Origin: Nocardiopsis listeri NBRC 13360
GTDB taxonomy: Bacteria > Actinomycetota > Actinomycetes > Streptosporangiales > Streptosporangiaceae
Direction: 5' to 3'
Length of the DNA: 64,000 nt
NCBI RefSeq assembly: GCF_001570765.1
Contig: NZ_BCSH01000041.1
Coordinates: forward strand, 1 to 64,000
Shown: piece after piece, positions 26,352 to 34,605 of the stretch
Layout: every line of letters begins with the position of its first letter
How positions within the stretch are numbered: position 1 is the stretch's first letter
Program-made: the position numbers and the translations under genes
Notes under the pieces: model-generated
The model's database searches: none
Told to the model about the DNA's origin: nothing
What the model saw: only the letters and a program-made list of their open reading frames with translations

Positions 26352-26562
26352 CGGATCCGGCGGGCACCTGATCGCACCCACGGCCACTTCGGGCCTACTT
26401 CGGCGAACCACTGGCCCGCACCGCCCACTCCTGTGAAGCTGGACCGGGGCCGGCGCACGAGTGAGGGGACGGCCCCGTACGGTGGCCGTCCGCGGCCGGA
26501 GGAGGGGAGAGGTCACATCGTTCTGTCCGACAAGCGTTCCCATGACGGACGCGCATCCCAGG

Positions 26563-26568
26563 TAGAGT
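26563..26568 (+). promoter_or_regulatory. -10 element for a probable leaderless SseB-like gene transcript
   Basis: TAGAGT ends 8 bases before the GTG at 26577, with no ribosome binding site in between. The rest of the 225-base gap 26352-26576 shows no gene and no clear terminator. Confidence 0.35.
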
Positions 26569-26576
26569 CGGGGCCC

Positions 26577-27284
26577 GTGAGCAGACCATCCATCACCGGC
26601 GCCCAGAACTTCCGCGACGACGACGGTAGCGCCGATCCGGTAGTCGAGGCCCGGCTGCGCGACCACGCCGCAGGCAAGATCGGCGACCGTCAAGTCCTGG
26701 CCGCGCTCAGCGACTCCCGAGTGCTCATCCCGGTCGTGGCCGTGGCCACCGAGACCGAAGAGGGGGTGGACGGCCTCACCAAGGACAAGAACAGCGAAGT
26801 CGCCATCCCCATCATGACCGGCAAGGACGGTCGCCGGGGAGTGCTCGCCTTCACCTCCGTGGACGCGGTTCGGCGCTGGCGTCCCGACGCCCGGCCCGTT
26901 CCGTTCACCGCCCAGGACGCCTGCCAGGCCACCCTGGAGGAGAACGCCGACGCGCTGGTCCTGGACGTGTCCGGCCCGGTGCCACACACCATCCAGGGCC
27001 GCTTCCTCACCATGCTCGCCGAACAGGGCGCCGTCCCAGAGCCCAAGGACGACCCCCAGGTGCTGGCCCTGATCTACCGGGTGACGCACGCGGAGTTCGG
27101 CATCGAGCGCGTACGCATCCACTCCTCCGAACGCGGCGACATCGGCATCCGCCTCGAACTGGACGAACGCGACGACGAGTCGCTGCGCCGGGTCGCGGAA
27201 CGACTGTCCACCGAACTCGAGCACGTGCTGCCGGGCGGGATCGAACTCAGCGCCGTGGTGCGCGCCCGACGCGACCGGGAGTGA
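26577..27284 (+). CDS. SseB-domain protein
   Basis: A 235-residue cytoplasmic protein with the SseB N-terminal domain fold: GDRQVLAALSDSRVLIPVVA, then TKDKNSEVAIPIMTGKDGRRGVLAFTS and VRRWRPDARPVPFTAQDACQ mark it, followed by a second region ending GIELSAVVRARRD. SseB-domain proteins are common in actinobacteria near translation genes and have no assigned enzymatic activity; a link to persistence or serine sensitivity in enterobacteria is not transferable. GTG 26577 is the start that gives the conserved N-terminus. Neighbours give no clear functional hint. Confidence 0.78.
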   Translation: MSRPSITGAQNFRDDDGSADPVVEARLRDHAAGKIGDRQVLAALSDSRVLIPVVAVATETEEGVDGLTKDKNSEVAIPIMTGKDGRRGVLAFTSVDAVRRWRPDARPVPFTAQDACQATLEENADALVLDVSGPVPHTIQGRFLTMLAEQGAVPEPKDDPQVLALIYRVTHAEFGIERVRIHSSERGDIGIRLELDERDDESLRRVAERLSTELEHVLPGGIELSAVVRARRDRE

Positions 27285-27375
27285 GCGGGGACGGACCGGG
27301 CGCGTCCCCTCCAGGGTCGTCCACAGGCTCGCCGAGGCACTGTGATCCCGGCGCCGGGACGGGTAGTTTCCGATC

Positions 27376-28305
27376 ATGTCCACCCCCTTGGTGCTGAGCC
27401 CCACCCTGACGCTCTGGTCGATCCCCGCCGCCCTCACACTGGGCCTGGTCGGTCTGCTCGTCGGACGCGCCACCGGTCGATTGGTGCACCTGTTCGGTCC
27501 GGCCCACCCCCACCCCGAACCGGTCCGTCCCGCGTCCGTGGGACCCCCGGGTCAGGACGGTGCCATACCGGGGGCCGTCGCCGAAGAAGGCGCGCTGGAC
27601 GAGCAGGACACCGGTCCTCCGCCACCACGATGTCCGCACTGCCACACCGAACTGTCGTTCGTACGTGGTCTACCGGCCGTGGCCGCCCGCGAATTCCGAC
27701 GCCTCGGACGCTGCCCCTGGTGCGAACGGGGCGTGGGCCCGCACGCACCGGCCGCCATCACCACCGCCGTACTGTTCGCCCTGATCGGCGCGGTCTTCCC
27801 CCACCACCTACAGGGCTGGTCCCTGTTCGGTCTCGCGGCGGTCCTGTGGTTCGCCGCCCTGGGCGCCCTGTTGTCCGCCATCGACCTGCGGGTGATGCGC
27901 CTGCCGGACGCCGTCGTCGCCCCCGCCTACCCCATGGCCGGGTTGCTGCTGGCCGCCTCGGTGCTGCTGCCGCCCAGCGGCCCGGACCTGCACCGCGGTG
28001 CCCAGGCCCTGGTCGGAATGGCGCTCGTCACGGTCCTGTACTGGAGCCTGTGGCGGGTCCACCCGCGCGGGCTCGGCTTCGGCGACGTCAAACTGTCCGG
28101 ACTGACCGGTCTGTACGCCGGCTGGGCGGGGGGACCGGTCGGCGCGCTGGTCGGCGCGTTCTGGGCCTTCGCCGCCTTCGCGGTGGTCGGCCTGGTCCTG
28201 TTGCTGCTACGCAGAGCCGGGCGCTCCGATCCCCTGCCGCTCGGGCCGTTCATGATCGCCGCCACCCTCGCCACCGTCGTCGCAGGTCGACCACTCATCC
28301 CCTGA
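27376..28305 (+). CDS. A24-family prepilin peptidase
   Basis: The 309-residue polytopic membrane protein is a type IV prepilin leader peptidase. Both catalytic aspartates are visible: SAIDLRVMRLPD (about residue 163) and GFGDVKLSG (about 237, the GxGDxKL motif). Ahead lies a cytoplasmic loop with two CxxC pairs (CPHCH and CPWCE, about 95-118), the zinc-binding part of bifunctional peptidase/N-methyltransferases. There are about seven hydrophobic segments. No pilin or Tad secretion gene is in this window, so it probably serves a Tad or Com-like system elsewhere. ATG 27376 lacks a strong ribosome site. Confidence 0.9.
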   Translation: MSTPLVLSPTLTLWSIPAALTLGLVGLLVGRATGRLVHLFGPAHPHPEPVRPASVGPPGQDGAIPGAVAEEGALDEQDTGPPPPRCPHCHTELSFVRGLPAVAAREFRRLGRCPWCERGVGPHAPAAITTAVLFALIGAVFPHHLQGWSLFGLAAVLWFAALGALLSAIDLRVMRLPDAVVAPAYPMAGLLLAASVLLPPSGPDLHRGAQALVGMALVTVLYWSLWRVHPRGLGFGDVKLSGLTGLYAGWAGGPVGALVGAFWAFAAFAVVGLVLLLLRRAGRSDPLPLGPFMIAATLATVVAGRPLIP

Positions 28306-28560
28306 GCTGTGTTGTTTCGGGGCCTCCGCCGGCGCTTCGACCCGTGTTCGGGGCCTTTGCAGATGCTTCGGGTCTCAAGCAACACGACATCGTCGTCTGC
28401 GCCCGCCCGTCACCCACCACCGCCCCAACGGAGCGCTGACGCGCACAGGCACGAATCAAGCTCGTTCCTCGACTCCTCTTGCGCGGTGTTGAAACGAACC
28501 CGGGCTCTCCGCCCCCGAGCAACCCCTTGTGGCGCACCGAACAGGAACCTAACCCGTATC
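28306..28560. repeat. Dispersed intergenic element, copy 2
   Basis: Shared blocks with 18343-18540 in the same order: GCCTCCGCCGGCGCTTCG (28322-28339), GTGTTCGGG (28344-28352), CTCGTTCCTCG (28461-28471), and CCTTGTGG then ACAGGAACCTAA (about 28529-28553). The outer part can fold: GTGTTGTTT (28309-28317) pairs with AAGCAACAC (28377-28385) with one G-U. Copy 2 is about 55 bases longer than copy 1. No protein frame is convincing. It fills nearly all of the gap before aroC. Confidence 0.55.
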
Positions 28561-28603
28561 CCGGGTGCCACCTCGGGTCATGATCCGTGGGAGGATCGTG
28601 CAC

Positions 28604-29785
28604 ATGTTGCGTTGGCTGACCGCGGGGGAGTCCCACGGACCGGCACTCGTCGCGATTTTGGAGGGCCTCCCGGCCGGCGTGTCCGTCACCTCTGACGACA
28701 TCGCCGCCGCGCTGCTCCGACGCCGCGCCGGGTACGGTCGAGGCGCCCGGATGAAGTTCGAAAAAGACCAGGTCTCCGTCATCGGAGGCATCCGACACGG
28801 CCGTACCCAGGGGGGACCGGTCGCCATCGAGGTCGGGAACACCGAGTGGCCCAAATGGGAGAAGGTGATGTCGCCGGACCCGGTTCCCGCCGAGGAACTG
28901 GAGAGCCTGGCGCGTAACGCCCCGCTGACCCGGCCCCGTCCCGGCCACGCCGACCTCGTGGGCATGCAGAAGTACGGGCACACCGAGTCCCGACCCATCC
29001 TCGAACGGGCCAGCGCCCGCGAGACCGCGGCGCGCGTGGCCGTCGGTGAGGTCGCTCGACAATTCTGTCGCCAGGCGCTCGGCGTCGAGATCCTCAGCCA
29101 CGTGGTCTCCATGGGACCGGTGGCCGTACCCGAGGGCACGCCCGAACCGGGCCCGGAGGACCTCGCCGCGATCGACGAGGACCCGTTGCGCTGCTTCGAC
29201 GCCGCCACCAGCGCCCGCATGGTCGAGGAGGTCGACGACACCAAGAAGTCCGGGGACACCCTGGGCGGAGTCGTCGAGGTGCTGGCCTACGGACTGCCGC
29301 CCGGCCTGGGCAGTCACGTGCACTGGGACCGTCGTCTGGACTCCCGTCTGGCCGGTGCCCTCATGGGCATCCAGGCGATCAAGGGCGTGGAGGTCGGTGA
29401 CGGTTTCCGCACCGCGGCCCGCCGCGGTTCCGAGGCCCACGACGAGATCGAGCCCGGCCCCGACGGTGTGCGCCGTCGCACCAACCGCGCCGGCGGCGTC
29501 GAGGGCGGCATGTCCACCGGTGACCCGCTGCGGGTGCGCGCCGCGATGAAGCCCATCGCCACCGTGCCCAACGCGTTGGACACCATCGACGTCGAGACCC
29601 GCGAGCCCACCAAGGCCAACCACCAGCGCAGCGACGTCACCGCGGTCCCGGCCTCCGGCGTGGTCGCCGAGGCGATGGTGGCCCTGGTCATCGCGGAGGC
29701 CGCCATCGAGAAGTTCGGCGGCGACTCGGTCCCCGAGACCGCCCGCAACCTCCAGAGCTACCTGGACTCGTTGACGATCCGCTAG
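28604..29785 (+). CDS. aroC: Chorismate synthase
   Basis: The 393-residue FMN-dependent lyase converts EPSP to chorismate, the last shikimate step. Family signatures are [20 protein letters not shown] with the GESHG motif, [17 protein letters not shown] with RR-GRG, and the C-terminal [17 protein letters not shown]; the [13 protein letters not shown] segment is also conserved. Length normal. ATG 28604 follows GGGAGG at about 9 bases; an upstream in-frame start at 28565 is unsupported. A hairpin ends the unit and aroK follows with its own -10 element. Confidence 0.97.
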   Translation: MLRWLTAGESHGPALVAILEGLPAGVSVTSDDIAAALLRRRAGYGRGARMKFEKDQVSVIGGIRHGRTQGGPVAIEVGNTEWPKWEKVMSPDPVPAEELESLARNAPLTRPRPGHADLVGMQKYGHTESRPILERASARETAARVAVGEVARQFCRQALGVEILSHVVSMGPVAVPEGTPEPGPEDLAAIDEDPLRCFDAATSARMVEEVDDTKKSGDTLGGVVEVLAYGLPPGLGSHVHWDRRLDSRLAGALMGIQAIKGVEVGDGFRTAARRGSEAHDEIEPGPDGVRRRTNRAGGVEGGMSTGDPLRVRAAMKPIATVPNALDTIDVETREPTKANHQRSDVTAVPASGVVAEAMVALVIAEAAIEKFGGDSVPETARNLQSYLDSLTIR

Positions 29786-29794
29786 AGGAACGAC

Positions 29795-29827
29795 CCGGCC
29801 CACCCTCCCACCCGGAGGGCGGGCCGG
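29795..29827 (+). terminator. Hairpin terminator after aroC
   Basis: Arms of 14 bases at 29795-29808 (CCGGCCCACCCTCC) and 29814-29827 (GGAGGGCGGGCCGG) pair with a single A-C mismatch around the loop CACCC, 10 bases after the aroC stop. Confidence 0.7.
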
Positions 29828-29864
29828 CCCTCGACACCGTTCGTACTCGCCCGCGAGGGCTTTC

Positions 29865-29873
29865 TGCTAGACA
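29865..29873 (+). promoter_or_regulatory. Extended -10 element for the aroK operon
   Basis: TGCTAGACA has the TG-N-hexamer form of an extended -10 promoter (hexamer TAGACA, 29868-29873), about 70 bases before the aroK GTG. The -35 region is not recognisable. It is the best candidate to drive aroK, the inserted pair and aroB. Confidence 0.4.
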
Positions 29874-29944
29874 AGAGGACGAACGGCAGCGACTTCCCCT
29901 CCCGCGTTCGTGGGAGGACGTGACCCCCGATAGGTAGGCAGAGC

Positions 29945-30460
29945 GTGGCAAGAGCGATCGCGGTCCTCATCGGTTCGCCCGGTTCGGGCAAGTCCACCGT
30001 CGGCGAGGCGTTGGCCCGCCGCCTGGACGCCGACCTGTTGTGCACCGACACCGAGATCGAGAAGCGCGCGGGCAAGCCCATCGGCGACATCTTCGTCGAG
30101 GACGGCGAGGAGCACTTCCGCGCCTTGGAACGAGAGGTCGTCGCGGAGGGACTGCGGGCCTGGGAGGGCGTCATCGCGGTCGGTGGCGGCGCCGTCCTGG
30201 ATCAGGAGACCCGCAAGGACCTGGCCGAACACCACGTGGTCTACCTTCAGGTCGACTTCGGTGAGGCCGCCAAGCGCGTGGGCATGGACGTGGCCCGCCC
30301 CCTGCTGTCCGGTAACCCCCGTACCCGGCTGCGCAAGCTCCTCAACGAGCGCCTGCCCGTCTACGAGGGCCTGGCCTCGGTGACGGTGCCGACCACGGAC
30401 TTCCACCCCGAGGAGATCGTGGACACCATTATCGCTTCCCTGGGACAAGCCCATGGCTAA
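29945..30460 (+). CDS. aroK: Shikimate kinase
   Basis: The 171-residue P-loop kinase phosphorylates shikimate at the 3-hydroxyl. Walker A is LIGSPGSGKSTVGE (usual form GxxGxGKST), the shikimate-binding Asp is in CTDTEIEKRAG, the FxxxGEExFR motif is IFVEDGEEHFRALE, the glycine-rich GGGAVLD follows, and the lid Arg is in RPLLSGNPRTRL. GTG 29945 follows AGGTAGG. The stop overlaps the first 8 bases of the ATPase gene. In most actinobacteria aroB follows directly; here two foreign genes intervene. Confidence 0.96.
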   Translation: MARAIAVLIGSPGSGKSTVGEALARRLDADLLCTDTEIEKRAGKPIGDIFVEDGEEHFRALEREVVAEGLRAWEGVIAVGGGAVLDQETRKDLAEHHVVYLQVDFGEAAKRVGMDVARPLLSGNPRTRLRKLLNERLPVYEGLASVTVPTTDFHPEEIVDTIIASLGQAHG

Positions 30461-31664
30461 GCCTCCTCGAATTACCCGGCTCAAAGTGGAAAACTACCGT
30501 ACGCTTCGCCGGCTGGACATCGATAACCTCAACTCTTTCACTGTCCTCGTTGGGCCTAACGGGAGTGGTAAATCAACCTTTTTCGATGTCTTCGCCTTTC
30601 TCAGTGATTGCTTCACTGATGGGATTCGTAGGGCGTGCGACATACGAGGAGGTGTTCCGGAACTAAGGTCTCGTGGCTCAGAAGGGCCAGTTACGGTCGA
30701 GATCACATACGAGAGCATGGTGACTCTGGCTTCGAAGAGCAGCCGTAGAAAACTCACCTACCATCTTTCCCTTGGTGAGGAAAACGGCCGCCCGGTCATC
30801 GAACGCGAATTGTTGCGCTGGAACAGTAGCCCAGGTCCGGGAAGACCCAAGCACGTCATCGATTTCAGTCGAGGTGTGGGAAAGGTTGCGGACGAGGAGG
30901 CAGAAGGTCGAGAAGATCAGGAGCTCTCTGGGCCGGATGTTTTGGCGGTCAGTGCATTGGGGCAACTGCGTAATCATCCTCGTGTCATGGCGCTCAAGGA
31001 TTTTGTTTCAGGATGGTACATGTCATACCTGAACATCGAAGACGAGCGCAGTGTCCCTATGGCCGGCCCTCAGGAACGGTTGAGTAAGTCGGGTGACAAT
31101 CTGACCAACGTGCTCCAATACCTTAAAGAAAGGTATCCGGCGCGGTTGACCCAGATCGTTGACGAACTCAAGGCCGCGATCCCGACCTTGGGAGAAGTCG
31201 AGTATCGAACCTCGCCCGATGGGCGCCTGGTGCTCCTAGTGCGTGACGAGCAGTTCAGTGAACCTGTACTGGCGCGCTACGTCTCGGATGGGACACTGAA
31301 GATGCTCTCTTACCTGGTGGTGCTCGCGGATCCGGACCCGGCGCCTTTTATCGGCATCGAGGAGCCGGAGAACTTCCTCTACCCGAGTCTCTTGCCTGGT
31401 CTGGCTGAGCGCTGTCGGAGCGCCACACAGAACTCTCAGGTCCTCGTGACGACTCATTCGACCGAGTTCGTGGACGCTTGTAAGCCCAGCGAGGTTCTTG
31501 CCCTCTATCGAGGTGAAGACGGGTACACGAAGGTCATCCGTCCTTCGGAGTTGCCGGTCGTCGAGTCGATGATGGAACAAGGGGCACAATTGGGGTGGTT
31601 GTGGGAGGCGCAGTACTTCAACCTGCCAGAGCCTCGGGTCGGATTCCTCGCGGACGGGGTTTGA
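30453..31664 (+). CDS. AAA/ABC-type ATPase of a two-gene putative defence system
   Basis: The 403-residue protein is a RecF/SMC-like ATPase of the AAA_21/AAA_15 kind. It begins ITRLKVENYRTLRRLDID, the usual opening before a Walker A at residues 34-42 (GPNGSGKST). A long insert follows, then the ABC-signature-like SDGT (278-281), Walker B with catalytic acid in FIGIEEPENFLYPS (303-307) and the H-loop VTTHSTEF with His335. No nuclease domain is fused; the partner gene 4 bases on supplies the DUF4276 domain. Such pairs resemble AbiL and PARIS-like anti-phage systems, by layout only. ATG 30453 sits in the aroK stop region with GGGA upstream. Confidence 0.88.
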   Translation: MAKPPRITRLKVENYRTLRRLDIDNLNSFTVLVGPNGSGKSTFFDVFAFLSDCFTDGIRRACDIRGGVPELRSRGSEGPVTVEITYESMVTLASKSSRRKLTYHLSLGEENGRPVIERELLRWNSSPGPGRPKHVIDFSRGVGKVADEEAEGREDQELSGPDVLAVSALGQLRNHPRVMALKDFVSGWYMSYLNIEDERSVPMAGPQERLSKSGDNLTNVLQYLKERYPARLTQIVDELKAAIPTLGEVEYRTSPDGRLVLLVRDEQFSEPVLARYVSDGTLKMLSYLVVLADPDPAPFIGIEEPENFLYPSLLPGLAERCRSATQNSQVLVTTHSTEFVDACKPSEVLALYRGEDGYTKVIRPSELPVVESMMEQGAQLGWLWEAQYFNLPEPRVGFLADGV

Positions 31665-31668
31665 ACTC

Positions 31669-32337
31669 TTGGGAAGAAAACAGCACCCCAAGACCAAGAA
31701 AAAGGTCGGCAGCGGCGTTCAGTTAGAGGTCCTGGTTGAGGAGGAGTCCGCAGCAAGATTGCTGCGTAAGAACCTGCGTTCCTGGATCGCATGCGACCTC
31801 GGGGTCGACATCAAAGTTCATCCGTTTCGGGGAAAACCGGCGCTGATGCAGAAGCTGCCCACTTTGTTGTCCGGCTACGCCGATTTGCGTAGGAAGGGGT
31901 ACGACGTTCGGGTGCTGGTCCTGGTCGACCAGGACAGAGATGACTGTGTCAAGCTCAAGACCTCACTTGACCGAATGGCTCAGAAAGCGGGGATGGTGAC
32001 ACGGAGCAGTGCCCGATCGGGTGCCCATTTCGTAGTCAATCGCATCGTCGTGCGTGAACTGGAGAACTGGTACTTCGGTGATTGGGACGCTGCAAAGAGT
32101 GCCTTCCCCAAGTTGAACGCAAGGGTCCCTGCCGCTTACCGAGGTAACGCCGATCAGCGGGATAAGAAGACCTCTGAAGTCTTCGAGAACACGCTAAAGG
32201 CCGCTGGCATCCGTAATGCGAGTAAGCCTGACTGGGCCGACCGCATCGGTCCGCACATGGATCCTGTACGCAACAGATCAACCAGCTTTCGAGTGTTCCT
32301 CGAAGGTGTGCACAACCTGTTGAAGGAGCAGACATGA
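31669..32337 (+). CDS. DUF4276-like (probable TOPRIM-fold) effector of the ATPase pair
   Basis: A 222-residue basic protein. The pattern matches DUF4276: VQLEVLVEEESAARLL with the paired acids (residues 23-26), VRVLVLVDQDRDDC with DxDxxD (87-92), and RIVVRELENWYFGDW (about 125-139). The spacing of a leading Glu and a later DxD pair is that of TOPRIM nuclease-like folds, which I infer. It likely acts as the toxic or nucleic-acid-cutting partner gated by the ATPase. TTG 31669 is the only upstream start in frame and has a weak site. The stop overlaps the aroB ATG. Low GC like its partner. Confidence 0.8.
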   Translation: MGRKQHPKTKKKVGSGVQLEVLVEEESAARLLRKNLRSWIACDLGVDIKVHPFRGKPALMQKLPTLLSGYADLRRKGYDVRVLVLVDQDRDDCVKLKTSLDRMAQKAGMVTRSSARSGAHFVVNRIVVRELENWYFGDWDAAKSAFPKLNARVPAAYRGNADQRDKKTSEVFENTLKAAGIRNASKPDWADRIGPHMDPVRNRSTSFRVFLEGVHNLLKEQT

Positions 32338-33434
32338 GCGTGACCCGCATCGGTGTGGGCGACCCCGCCGGACGCTACGACGTGTTGGTCGGAGAGAACC
32401 TCCGAAGCGAGCTGCCCGGACTGGTGGAGGGCGCCGCGCAGGTCGCCGTCATCCACCCGGCGGGCCTCACCGACATCGCCCAAGACGTGGTCGCCGCGCT
32501 GGAGGCCGGTGGATACACCGTCCGCCCGATGCCCGTGCCGGACGGAGAGGCCGCCAAGACCGCCGCCGTCGCCACCGACCTGTGGTCCAGGCTGGGCTCG
32601 TTCAACTTCACCCGCAGCGACGCCGTGGTCGGCGTGGGCGGTGGCGCCGCCACCGACCTGGCCGGGTTCGTCGCCGCGAGCTGGCTTCGCGGAGTGCGTT
32701 CGGTGCTGGTGCCCACCACGCTGCTGGGCATGGTCGACGCCGCCGTGGGTGGCAAGACCGGTATCAACACCCCCCAGGGCAAGAACCTCGTCGGCGCCTT
32801 CCACCCACCGGTGGGGGTCCTGTGCGACCTCACCACCTTGGAGAGCCTGCCCAAGGCCGACTACATCGGTGGCCTGGCGGAGATCATCAAGGCCGGGTTC
32901 ATCGACGACCCCGTCATCTGCGAGCTGATCGAGGACGACCCCGAGGGCGCCACCACCCCCGGTGGCGAGCACACCCGGGAGCTCATCGAGCGCGCCATCC
33001 GCTTCAAGGGCGACGTGGTCTCCGGCGACCTCAAGGAGAGTGGGCGCCGGGAGGTCCTCAACTACGGCCACACCCTCGGGCACGCCATCGAGCGTGCCGA
33101 GAACTACACCTTCCGGCACGGTTACGCCGTCGCGATCGGCATGGTCTTCGCCGCGGAACTGGCCCGGTTGGACGGGCGCGTCGACCAGGCGCTGGTCCGC
33201 CGCCACCGCGACGTCCTGGCCTCGGTCGGCCTGCCCACCTCCTACACGGCCGAGTCCTGGGAGGCACTGCGCGCCACCATGAGCGTGGACAAGAAGGCCC
33301 GTGGCAACACCCTGCGGTTCGTGGTCCTGGACGACCTGGCCACCCCGGCGATCCTCGCCGGCCCCGCCCCCGAACTGCTCGACGAGGCCTACCGCTTGAT
33401 CTCGGGCGACACCGGCGCGCCGCGTTGCCACTAG
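32334..33434 (+). CDS. aroB: 3-dehydroquinate synthase
   Basis: A 366-residue NAD- and zinc-dependent enzyme that cyclises DAHP to 3-dehydroquinate, the second shikimate step. Clear pieces are AVVGVGGGAATDLAGFVAAS for NAD, LVPTTLLGMVDAAVGGKTGIN and KNLVGAFHPP for substrate and metal, GGLAEIIKAGFI, and NYGHTLGHAIE with a zinc-binding His. ATG 32334 is fixed by AAGGAG 6 bases upstream, a site that lies within the inserted DUF4276 gene. Composition returns abruptly to high GC here. Confidence 0.97.
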   Translation: MSVTRIGVGDPAGRYDVLVGENLRSELPGLVEGAAQVAVIHPAGLTDIAQDVVAALEAGGYTVRPMPVPDGEAAKTAAVATDLWSRLGSFNFTRSDAVVGVGGGAATDLAGFVAASWLRGVRSVLVPTTLLGMVDAAVGGKTGINTPQGKNLVGAFHPPVGVLCDLTTLESLPKADYIGGLAEIIKAGFIDDPVICELIEDDPEGATTPGGEHTRELIERAIRFKGDVVSGDLKESGRREVLNYGHTLGHAIERAENYTFRHGYAVAIGMVFAAELARLDGRVDQALVRRHRDVLASVGLPTSYTAESWEALRATMSVDKKARGNTLRFVVLDDLATPAILAGPAPELLDEAYRLISGDTGAPRCH

Positions 33435-33572
33435 ACTGCGGAAGGAAGGCGGGGAGCGTCCGTGGGCCGTGAAGTAGCACGGTAACGGACCCCACGCCTC
33501 GTCACACCGATCATCGACCGGACCGCCATGTCCGGTCTCCGACGTGTCAAACCTCTTGGAGAGACGACCGAA

Positions 33573-34136
33573 GTGGCCACGACGAACGACATCAAGAACG
33601 GCTCCACCCTTCGACTCGACGGCGGCGTCCTCTGGAATGTCATCGAGTTCCAGCACGTCAAGCCGGGCAAGGGCGGCGCGTTCGTCCGTACCAAGCTGAA
33701 GAACGTCCTCACCGGCAAGACCGTCGACAAGACCTTCAACGCCGGCACCAAGGTCGAGTTCGCCAACGTCGACCGCAGTGACATGGAGTACCTGTACCAC
33801 GACGGTGATTCCTTCATCTTCATGGACAACCAGACCTTCGACCAGCTCTCGGTCCCCGAGGCCGTCGTCGGCGACGCCAAGGGCTTCCTGCTGGAGAACA
33901 CCAAGGTCACGGTCGCCACCCACGATGGCAACCCGCTGTACATCGAGATGCCCGCCGCCGTCGAGCTGGAGATCACCCAGACCGACCCGGGCGTCCAGGG
34001 CGACCGCTCCACCGGCGGCACCAAGCCCGCCACCGTGCAGACCGGCGCCACCATCCAGGTGCCCCTGTTCGTCACCACGGGCGAGCGGGTCAAGGTCGAC
34101 ACCCGCACCGGTGACTACCTCGGGCGTGTCAACTGA
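33573..34136 (+). CDS. efp: Elongation factor P
   Basis: The 187-residue factor rescues ribosomes stalled at polyproline. It has the N-terminal KOW-like domain with the tip loop [17 protein letters not shown], in which the Lys of PGKGG is the modifiable residue in other phyla (no modifying enzymes are seen here), followed by two OB domains ending in [15 protein letters not shown], the conserved C-terminus. GTG 33573 has GGAGAG 9 bases upstream. It is 138 bases after aroB and overlaps nusB by one base. Confidence 0.97.
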   Translation: MATTNDIKNGSTLRLDGGVLWNVIEFQHVKPGKGGAFVRTKLKNVLTGKTVDKTFNAGTKVEFANVDRSDMEYLYHDGDSFIFMDNQTFDQLSVPEAVVGDAKGFLLENTKVTVATHDGNPLYIEMPAAVELEITQTDPGVQGDRSTGGTKPATVQTGATIQVPLFVTTGERVKVDTRTGDYLGRVN

Positions 34137-34549
34137 TGAGCGGTGCACGGCGCAAGGCACGTAGGCGCGCGGTAGAGGTCCTCTATGAGGCCGAGGTGCG
34201 CGGCACGACGGTCGAAGACGTCATCAAGCGTCGCCTGGCCCAGCCCGAACCGCCGATCAACGAGTTCACCGAGCGGCTCGCCCGCTCCGTCGACGAACGA
34301 CGTGAGCGTATCGACGGGCTCCTCAACGAGTACGCCATCGGGTGGACCTTGGAACGCATGCCGGTGGTCGATCGCAACATCCTGCGGATGGGCGCTTTCG
34401 AGCTGCTGTGGGCGGACGACATCCCCGACGGCGTGGCGATCGCCGAGGCGGTCGGCGTGGCCAAGGAGCTGTCCACCGACGATTCGCCCAACTTCATCAG
34501 CGGTCTTCTGTCTAGGCTGATGGAGAACAAGTCCACGCTCTCGCTCTGA
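34136..34549 (+). CDS. nusB: Transcription antitermination protein NusB
   Basis: A 137-residue all-helical protein that with NusE (S10) binds boxA of rRNA operons. The start SGARRKARRRAVEVLYEAEVRG is typical, recognised by ARRKARRRAVEVLYEAE, and the later part has ERMPVVDRNILRMGAFELLW and AVGVAKELSTDDSPNFISGLLSRL. Length normal. ATG 34136 overlaps the efp stop by one base, so translation is coupled. The efp-nusB pair is conserved in actinobacteria. Confidence 0.96.
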   Translation: MSGARRKARRRAVEVLYEAEVRGTTVEDVIKRRLAQPEPPINEFTERLARSVDERRERIDGLLNEYAIGWTLERMPVVDRNILRMGAFELLWADDIPDGVAIAEAVGVAKELSTDDSPNFISGLLSRLMENKSTLSL

Positions 34550-34571
34550 GGCGCCTTACCGGCGACGACGC

Positions 34572-34585
34572 CCGCCGGCGCTTCG
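34572..34585. repeat. Partial copy of the intergenic repeat block
   Basis: CCGCCGGCGCTTCG matches 14 bases of the first block shared by the elements at 18357 and 28322. It lies in the 56-base gap after nusB; the other blocks of the element are absent. Confidence 0.35.
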
Positions 34586-34605
34586 GGTGAGGGGCCACGA
34601 GCTGA

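Larger units (their letters stand above)
30453..32337 (+). other. Low-GC two-gene cassette inserted between aroK and aroB (putative defence module)
   Basis: The segment holds an ATPase gene and a DUF4276 gene fitted with no spare sequence: 8-base overlap with aroK upstream and a 4-base ATGA overlap with aroB downstream. Composition differs: a hand count gives 30 of 60 G+C at 30541-30600, against 41 of 60 at 32341-32400 in aroB. Codon use shows many A/T third positions. There are no terminal repeats, integrase or att-like duplications. The aroB ribosome site AAGGAG (32323-32328) lies inside the last codons of the DUF4276 gene. Confidence 0.75.

Noticed and set aside
30453-32337. Search for att sites, transposase or integrase around the inserted pair
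   Set aside because: No direct repeats, inverted ends or recombinase gene are visible at the borders, so it is not called a mobile element.
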